DNA of 64,000 bases from Zopfochytrium polystomum (Eukaryota > Chytridiomycota > Chytridiomycetes > Chytridiales > Chytridiaceae). The stretch is taken from the NCBI GenBank assembly GCA_025765615.1, contig JAIVFJ010000156.1, positions 62,001 to 126,000 of the forward strand, given 5' to 3'. Shown here piece by piece: positions 57,522 through 64,000 of this stretch (positions are counted from its first letter, which is position 1; each line of letters opens with the position of its first letter). Made by a program: the position numbers and the translations under genes. The notes under the pieces are model-generated. The model was not told where the DNA came from. It made no database searches and worked only from the letters and a program-made list of their open reading frames with translations.

Positions 57522-59451
57522 CTACGAAATCTTGAGTAAACTCTTCAGGTTCTGGCTCATCTGACCCAAGGCAGCGTGATTCTGCATAGACGGAAGGACG
57601 CTTTGGTGGTGGTTTTGGTGCTGCGACTGCTGCTGCGATGGCTGGGTCGAGGTGAAACCGTTGAACTTGGAGGGAACGGTTGTGCTCGGGGAGGGCGACA
57701 GTTTCGATGCGAAAGGCAGATGGTCGACCTGAGGCGGAGCAGGGACGAAGAACGTTGGTGACGGTGCAGTCCGAGTTGCTCCCGGGCTGTCATTATTAAT
57801 GTTCCTGCTGTTTCTGGTACTTGCGTTATTGCCACGAGTAGAGACAAGCGAAGCAGGTGGAATCTCGACGGTGACCACGTCTCGACGAGACCGAGAATTG
57901 GAGTCTTTACCGGCACCAATCAGTGACGACGAGGAGGGAGTTGCCGTCGGTAGGGAGCTTGGGGTAGTGATATTCTTTGAGGCACCAGAAAGGAGCTGCA
58001 AGAGGTCCTTAGACTTCTTTTTCAATAAAGCATCGTCGTCTACGGTATCAGAGTCGAAGCTGTCCATATCAAACATTGCCGAATCCAGAGCGGCGCTGCC
58101 AATCGAGCTTGGTCGAGAGGACAAGGGCGGCTTTGAAAGGCTGGAACGAACGCTTTGTTGGAATTGAAGTGGTGAAGAATGTACAGGCGAAATCGGCCGG
58201 ATTTGCTGGTGTTCGGAACCGCTGGATCCACTTGCCGAACGCGGACGAATGGATACATCCAACGTTCTTGCAACAGCTGGGGAAAGACTTGAGTTGCCCG
58301 CGAAAACCGGAATCGGAAGTGTGTGTGCCGCTGGAGCATTCTGAAAGGTGGCTCCAGCGTAGTGACGTTCAATCGGGGTGCTCGGTGGCTGTTGTTCCAG
58401 TTTCTTGGCGGTGGCTTGTGCTGATGCGTCAGGGACACTCAATCGACGGGTACGAAACCGTGCTGGACTGACGAGTGCGGGGAAGCATAAAAGAGTTTGG
58501 TACAGGTACGCAGGAAAGGAAAGGGGAGGGAAAAAAACAAAAAAAAAAAAAAAAAAAACACGCTGCTCACGACAAATGGTTTGGTGCGTCGATTGAACGG
58601 GCCATCTGCATAAGGGAGATGCCGCTTGCGACACCCTCGTCGCTCGATGGAGATGAGCTCTCTCCGTCTGGTTGAGTTTGGTGGTTTGATCTGCCAGTCT
58701 TCGGCGACCTACGCCGACCATTCTCAACGGACTTTAAATTCCCGCTGACATTGTTGGGAGACTCTAAGACTGAAGCTTGAGCTGTCTTGCTCGCACCGTT
58801 TTTATTGCGGTTAGATGACGGCGGCTGAGCAACCGTCGCAATTGGGTCCTTCGACGCGCCACCCTTGATTTGCGGTGTAAGAAGGCTTACAAAGGTTGTG
58901 CCGGCCGATGACGAGAGGGGGGCTGTGCTCGCTGTGTATTGACTGTTTCTGGCAGAATTGGGAGGCGATTCTCTGGAGCGTCTGGGGCCTGGAACGGCAG
59001 TTGCCGAAGGCGCTGACATGAAGAGCTGCTGCTGCCAAGTGAGCTCGGGAACAGATTTGTCGCTGGCTCCACAGGCAGGATTGTTTGGCTTGTTGGTGCT
59101 GTCTTTGGCAGTTTGTTTCTGTTTCCGGCTAGTCCGGGGCGCTGACGCCTGCTTCTGGGCGGATGCTGTCGGTGTTGCTACGTTGGTGGGAGTGGCAGAG
59201 TCAGGCTCTTTTGAATCCTCCTTTTGCTGGTGCCGAGCGGTACTGAGAGAAGACGACGGCGTTTTGATTTGGGGCGAAGTTGCTGATGAGCAAGACGCGG
59301 TTGAAGATGCAGATGAAGATCTGTAGACCGACTTTAGGGAAGAGAGGGAGGAGGACGTCGATAGTGAAGGAATAGAGGAGAGTGACGAGGTGGAGGCCTT
59401 CTCAAGCAGTAGCCTGGCGGGTGAGGGGGCACTTTGTATGGAGCTTTCCAT
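57522..59451 (-). CDS. PNRC-motif protein, putative mRNA decapping cofactor
   Basis: Exons 59451-58571 and 58467-57522; phase 2 join, 608 aa. Most of it is Ser/Thr/Pro/Gln-rich and disordered. Just after the intron is R-H-Y-A-G-A-T-F-Q-N-A-P followed by L-P-I-P-V-F, the PNRC-domain signature (Y-A-G-x-x-F-x-x-S/A-P-x-x-x-x-L-P-I-P). PNRC/Edc-type proteins bind Dcp1 and help decapping and nonsense-mediated decay. Also present are L-T-W-Q-Q-Q-L-F (~residue 138), a L-L-K-K-K-S-K-D-L-L-Q-L-L helix, and a C-terminal L-K-S-L-L-K-I-S that could bind a partner. A poly(A) tract lies in the intron, on the plus strand. Assignment rests on the short signature. Confidence 0.68.
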
Positions 59452-60020
59452 TTTTTTTTCTAATCGAAGAATAGGAAGTGGGGTGGGTTAGAAAGAGGGA
59501 GGGAGGGAGGGAGCAACGACCATCAGTCCAAATACCTTGTGGAATAACTGTAAAAGTATGGTTGAAGTTGAAATGAACAGACGACGGGTGGTGCAGCTGG
59601 TGGTAGCGTTGGTGAGGGGAGGGCCAGTCACCCGAAAGGAGGCGGTTGTGGCTTGGGGCCAGCCTGCAGTGATTGGGTGGAGATTCACCGTCGGTTGGCG
59701 GAGTGATTCAAATACAATCGGGAGGGCGGATGGTCCTGTTCGACGCAGAGAGGCTATCGATCCGCCTGCCAGTGCGAGAGACCGAATCGGGTGCTGGGGT
59801 GGGGGGGTACTTTGATGGCAAGGAAGGGAGGGTAGCGTGCTTATTGTTTGAGAGCGTGGTGATTGTGTGGTGGAGGCGGGGGGGAGCGCCGAGCGGTGCA
59901 GGACAGCGTGGAGGGTGGACGAGCACAGAGAGAGAGAACGAGAGAGTGAGAGATCAAATCAAATTTTTTTCCTTGTGCTTTCGTTCAAGGACCAATCGGC
60001 CCACGTCTGTCTCTTGCCCA

Positions 60021-60097
<77 letters not shown>

Positions 60098-60132
60098 CCT
60101 CTCTCTCTCACTCTTGGAGTCACCACACAAAC
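59452..60132. other. divergent promoter region with CT tract
   Basis: About 680 bases between two divergent genes; the CT repeat at 60024-60114 lies directly before the PPP1R11 start. Confidence 0.5.
60024..60114. repeat. (CT)n microsatellite in 5' leader
   Basis: About 90 bases of CT ending 18 bases before the PPP1R11-like ATG. Confidence 0.95.
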
Positions 60133-60776
60133 ATGGCCTACTCGCAAGCAACATCGTCATCTGGAGGCGCGGCTGCGCCCACTCACGATGCCTTGCACCC
60201 TCCACACCAGAACCCGCAGCATCACCCGCAGCTCCGCACGGCCACCGCACCGTCATCCTCCGCATCCCGAACTATCACGCTGACAGAGACGCGCACAGAG
60301 GCCGCAACTGCAACCGTCCGCTTGACGGCAGTCGCCTCACCGCCGCTGCAGGACGCTGCTTCGTCCGGCCGCAGGATCCAGTGGGCGGAGAACGTTGAGG
60401 ACAACGAAGGGCTCGGGAGAAAGTCGTCGAAAGGTGCGAGCCTTCTTTCGTTCTTAATTTTTTTTTTTTCTTTTTCTTCAGGTACGTGAAGCTAACATTT
60501 GGTTGCCGATCGCCCCTCTATCCACCCGAAGTCTGTTGCATCTACCGCAAACCTCGTCGGTTTGACGAATCGTCGGACGAGTCCTCCGACTCATCGGACA
60601 GCGGAAGTGATTCGGACGGTCCAAATGCGTACGAAAAGCAGCCCAGCTATGGAAGGAAATCGAAGGGCAAGGACCGAAAGGGCCACCGCCGCCATGACCA
60701 CGACCACAGCCATGACCACACCCACGATCACGATCACGGCCACTCTCACGGGTCGCCTGCGGCTGGCAGTCACTGA
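60133..60776 (+). CDS. PPP1R11: protein phosphatase 1 inhibitor PPP1R11/Ypi1
   Basis: Exons 60133-60433 and 60532-60776; phase 1 join, 181 aa. The N-terminal ~75 residues are Ala/Thr/His-rich. The core spans the intron: R-R-I-Q-W-A-E-N-V-E-D-N-E-G-L-G-R-K-S-S-K then V-C-C-I-Y-R-K-P-R-R-F-D-E-S-S. R-I-Q-W is the PP1-binding R-V-x-W variant and C-C-I-Y-x-K-P-R the second PP1 site, both diagnostic of PPP1R11/inhibitor-3/Ypi1. The C-terminus is a H-D-H-D-H-S-H-D histidine/aspartate tail, as in animal homologues. It inhibits nuclear and cytosolic PP1. A CT tract precedes the start. Confidence 0.92.
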
Positions 60777-62499
60777 CCTGCAGTAAAACAGGGCAGGAAC
60801 ATGGCTTGATATCAAATACCTTATATTTTATCATAATATAAAAAACGGCCGTGTCTCATCCACCGCACTATTACCTACCCACACCCCGGTACCTACTCCG
60901 CGGACTCTGAACTCGGCGCTCCCGTGTTTTACACATTGTGAGAAGAGGAAAGGGACTGTGAGAAGAGGAAAACTCAATCGCGTTGTCGCACCCGCTCACA
61001 GTTGCTGGTTATGGGCGGTGACCATGCGAAATCGGGAGAGACTTTTAGAACGTCGTCCCTCGATAAATAAGTTGTCTTTACGAAAGATGACGCAGTCGAT
61101 AACATGCCACGGAAGAAGTGAGAATTGTCGGGACAAATTGCGATACTTTGTTCCAATGCCTTTAAATTTTCGGGACGGTCCCACCGCGCCCGAAAAGCAC
61201 GTAAACTCGCAGTTCTACTTGTCCCGCGAAACGGGTACCACGTCCTACACTACCGCACCTTCTTCCTCTTTGCCAACCGGCCTGCTGAGCGGCTTGCCGT
61301 CACTCCCCAGAAGAAACGACAGCACGCCCAACTCGGCGTCCTCTAGGCCCACAAAAACCGGCGCGGGCCGCGGATCGCAGATCAGCGTGCCCTCATAGTC
61401 GTCGCGAAAGTGGCGCTGGCAGTCAAAGATCTGGTTCGGGCGCGCCCGTGAACGTCTCCGCCGTCCGCAGCTTGCCCGTCGCCAGATCGCCCTCCAGCCA
61501 CCGCCCCGACGCGATGTTTTGTACCCGGCGAACCCGTTGCCCGGCTGGTGCGACGGGAAGAAGAAGAGCTGGCGCAGGAAGGCGTAGGGATCTCGCTGGT
61601 GGGTTTGCGACGGTAGCCGACGCGGTCTGGGTACTTTGGCGCGAGGCGGACGACGTGGGTGTCCTTGTGCTTTCAGGGAGGCTCCGTTATGGCAAACCGT
61701 GGAGGTGGAAGACAGGGCAAAAGGCTTTTTGTTCCGTCCAAGAAAAAGGCATGAAGAGGGAGGCGGAATGTTTACTCACCTTGGCAACCTCGAGGTTGAA
61801 CTCGTCGTCGAACTTGTTGTAAGAGTATGGAGAGATTATTAAGCGGAGCTTGCTGTTGTTAATTATGCAAGCATCAGGAGGCGTATTGGTTTGATATGTT
61901 TGTTAGTTCTGTCGGTGGATAGTCATGCAGTATGTCGCGTGAATCGGCTACCCGATGGAAATATCAGCGAGCGACCACTATGATGAAAGGCAATGGCCAA
62001 TGATGCACAGCAGGTGAGGGGGGAGGGTCAGGGTCCAAATCCACTGTCCGTCTCACGTGATGAAATCGATGTCCAGCTTGTACGCCATTGATACCGTGCA
62101 ACGATGCGGAAAAGGGATTCCAATCAATTTTGCGGGCGGTCATCCCTCTCCTGTCGCGCACACGAGCGAATTTTTTAACCTGTTAGCTCACACACCACAG
62201 CTTCTTCTTTACATCCAATCGCCTTCGTACAAGACAATGTGCAGAAACGACCTTAAGCGACGAGTCAAAAGTAAGACGCGCACAAGGAACTAACTTGCTT
62301 CTTCTAATGTAGTCCCTCTCCAGACCCACTCTCGCTCACAATAAATACGCAGCAAGATTTTTTGAGTGCTGAACGCAGACCAATTTTGGTCTGCGCCGCC
62401 TCTGATAATATATTTTAAATTCATAGGACAAACGAAAGCGAGAGAAAAGAAACAAAAAAGGAAGGAAAAGCAACAACCAAATAAACCAATATAAACTTC
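60777..62499. other. gap with a frame-broken gene
   Basis: About 1.7 kb. 61160-61830 (minus) is coding-like but broken, see next entry; the rest shows nothing. Confidence 0.4.
61240..61830 (-). pseudogene. frame-broken unknown gene
   Basis: Reading the minus strand from 61830: Y-N-K-F-D-D-E-F-N-L-E-V-A-K then a GTGAGT donor; after the intron K/Y-P-D-R-V-G-Y-R-R-K-P; then in a second frame D-P-Y-A-F-L-R-Q-L-F-F-F-P-S-H-Q-P; then in a third G-R-W-L-E-G-D-L-A-T-G-K-L-R; then I-F-D-C-Q-R-H-F-R-D-D-Y-E-G-T-L-I-C-D-P and L-G-V-L-S-F-L-L-G. The pieces look like one protein but need at least three frame changes. No family recognised. Pseudogene or an error-prone stretch. Confidence 0.4.
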
Positions 62500-63597
62500 C
62501 TACAACACAGCGCGGACCTTGCGCTGCCGCGTAGTGACGTACAACCACTCGTCCCTGCACACGGTAACGACCACAAGCGTCCTAGCGCGAATCCAGTCCT
62601 CGTCCTCGCCCGCGACGCCGCACCCTTCCTTCCTCAGCCTGCTCCACGCCAGCCGGCACAGCTTGGCGGCCCGCCCGTCCCGCACAAACACGTGCAGCAC
62701 GTGCTTTGCGACGCGCTCGAACGCCGGGTGGTACATGTTGCGCGCGGCAAAAACCACCCCGCACAGCTTTTTCCGGAGCAATCGCGTCGCGTCCGCGAGC
62801 GTGAATTGCTGCGGAGGGGGTCCGTGCGCGAACCCGCGGGTCACGGATACGGCGACGGCGCACTCGTCCTCCTGGGTAGCACCCTCCGGCGAAGGCACGG
62901 CGAGCACGTAGTCCATCATGCTCCCGCCTGCCGGGAAGTACCGGACCTCCATCTCGGTCGCGAGCATGCGCGCGCCGCCAAACAGCGTGCGCGCCAGGAC
63001 CTCGGCCGAGAACGCCTCGGACAGCAGTGAATCCCCGCCGGCGTTGGGCGCGGAGAGGACCGCTCTTGCGGCGGGGCCGAGCGCGACGGCGGTGGTCATG
63101 GCTGCAAGCGGGGTGGTTGCGCCGGCGGAGCCGACGTTGCGGGATCTGTTTTTGGTGGTGGTGGTGGTGGTGGTGGCGGTGGTGGTGACGAGCAGGTTTT
63201 GGGCGCGATGGCGCGGGTCGGGGGAGAGGGAGACGAGGCGGGCGGCGGCGCGGGCGGTGCGGGTGATTCGGAGGACGCAGCCGTCGTCAGTGCTGGTGAT
63301 GACAAGGATGCGCTGTTGGGATGGCGGAGATTGTGCGAGCCCAGTTTGGCGCGGGGCGGTGGGGGTCGAACTCGCCGCAAGGAACACAGAAAAGCCGTTG
63401 GAGACCGTGGGCGTATTGCAATTCAGCGCCGTCGATACCGTCGGCGGAAAGCTCTGAACAGCCGTCGCCGCCGCTGACCGAACAGCTGGATGAGTCTTGG
63501 CTGGTGGAAGAACAACCGCCTCCAGCCTTGGCGGAGCCGGTCGACGGCGTTGCCGTGGCCGTGGCCGTTGCAGTGCAGGATCGTATTCTTGTCATGG
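62500..63597 (-). CDS. unknown conserved-looking protein
   Basis: The frame 62500-63387 is open throughout (about 295 codons) but its listed first codon is GTG; an ATG at 63597 opens another frame that may be a first exon, with the join not resolved. The C-terminal ~190 residues look folded: E-A-F-S-A-E-V-L-A-R-T-L-F-G-G-A, T-E-M-E-V-R-Y-F-P-A-G-G-S-M-M-D-Y, A-V-S-V-T-R-G-F, L-R-K-K-L-C-G-V-V-F-A and L-H-V-F-V-R. These recall an uncharacterised fungal family whose members share M-E-I-x-Y ... D-Y ... V-S-V-T-R and L-L-x-K-K-L. A Thr run lies between the halves. Function unknown. Confidence 0.5.
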
Positions 63598-64000
63598 CGG
63601 TATTGGGAAGATGGGGGCGTGCTTGTGAGCGAAGTGAGTGTGCTGTTCAGATGATGAGAATTACAGTTTGGCGCCGACAACATATTTATGGGGTGTTGTG
63701 AGTGATTCCTGTGTTTCTGTGTCGAGGAATCATTCTTTTTTTTTCACAACCAATTGTGGCTGTGCCACAAATCGGTTTTTTTTGCAGGCGGCGAGACATC
63801 CTCGGTTCCTTCCTCCTCGGATACTTCATTTACAGCAAAGCAGTGGCTCTCCACACTCAATGCAATACGATTGGAACAAGAGGACCACGAGTTGCTGCTG
63901 GGTGGCATGCGGCCTCTTTGCCTGAGCAGAAAGCATGCAGATGCATTTGCGATGAAGCGCGTGACCGTCGGTGGCACGATGAAAATCAATCTCCAAAAGT
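63598..64000. other. right end of window
   Basis: About 400 bases with short frames on both strands and a T run near 63735 and 63780. Nothing recognised. Confidence 0.4.

Overview
This is a eukaryotic nuclear window: genes on both strands carry many short spliceosomal introns (mostly 45-100 nt, GT-AG, with CTAAC/CTGAC-like branch sites), and the spaces between them are rich in microsatellites. I see no operons, phage, CRISPR, insertion sequences or intact RNA genes. The gene set points to a flagellated (chytrid-like) fungus. It has a NoxA-type NADPH oxidase of fungal layout, an HDEL-tailed BiP, a PNRC-motif protein and fungal F-box proteins. It also has CFAP144, an axonemal protein absent from non-flagellated fungi, plus METTL3, ZGRF1 helicase and DNAJC11. 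The taxon is an inference; no species is claimed.

Layout. 0-14 kb: mitochondrial KHE1-family protein (+), CFAP144 (-), class I ubiquitin-conjugating enzyme (-), NADPH oxidase (-), DNAJC11 (+), MEA1-like protein (-), OBI1/RNF219-like RING E3 (+), proteasome beta-2 (-). 14-24 kb: small acidic ORF (-), a 20-exon-scale ZGRF1 helicase gene (-) diverging from METTL3 (+) with start codons a few bases apart, a peroxisomal acyl-CoA oxidase (+) and an Arp10/ACTR10-like dynactin subunit (+). 24-38 kb: a microsatellite-rich gap, an R3H-type protein (+), an SGNH/GDSL hydrolase (+), an unknown CxxC protein (-) diverging from an F-box-like protein (+), and BiP (+). 38-50 kb: an ankyrin-like relic, a small unknown protein (-), two F-box/WD40 genes flanking a secreted GH30 glycosidase with five tandem Cys/Trp repeats; the second F-box/WD40 gene has an in-frame TAG. 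50-64 kb: poorly resolved GC-rich ORFs, DHFR (-) diverging from the OST subunit Ost5/TMEM258 (+), a PNRC-type decapping cofactor (-), PPP1R11/Ypi1 (+), a frame-broken gene near 61 kb and an unknown conserved-looking protein at the right end.

The genes are mostly unrelated housekeeping functions: protein quality control (E2, proteasome, BiP, OST5, RING E3, F-box proteins), mitochondrial and peroxisomal metabolism, genome and RNA maintenance (ZGRF1, METTL3, PNRC), cytoskeleton and flagellum (CFAP144, Arp10). The most notable observations are two GC-AG introns in ZGRF1, a recurrent one-extra-base (+1) disruption in several otherwise well conserved genes, the nonsense codon in an F-box/WD40 gene, the Cys/Trp repeat module on the GH30 enzyme, and nearly overlapping divergent start codons at two loci. 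Exon limits were derived by hand and checked for reading-frame consistency; unresolved joins are stated.
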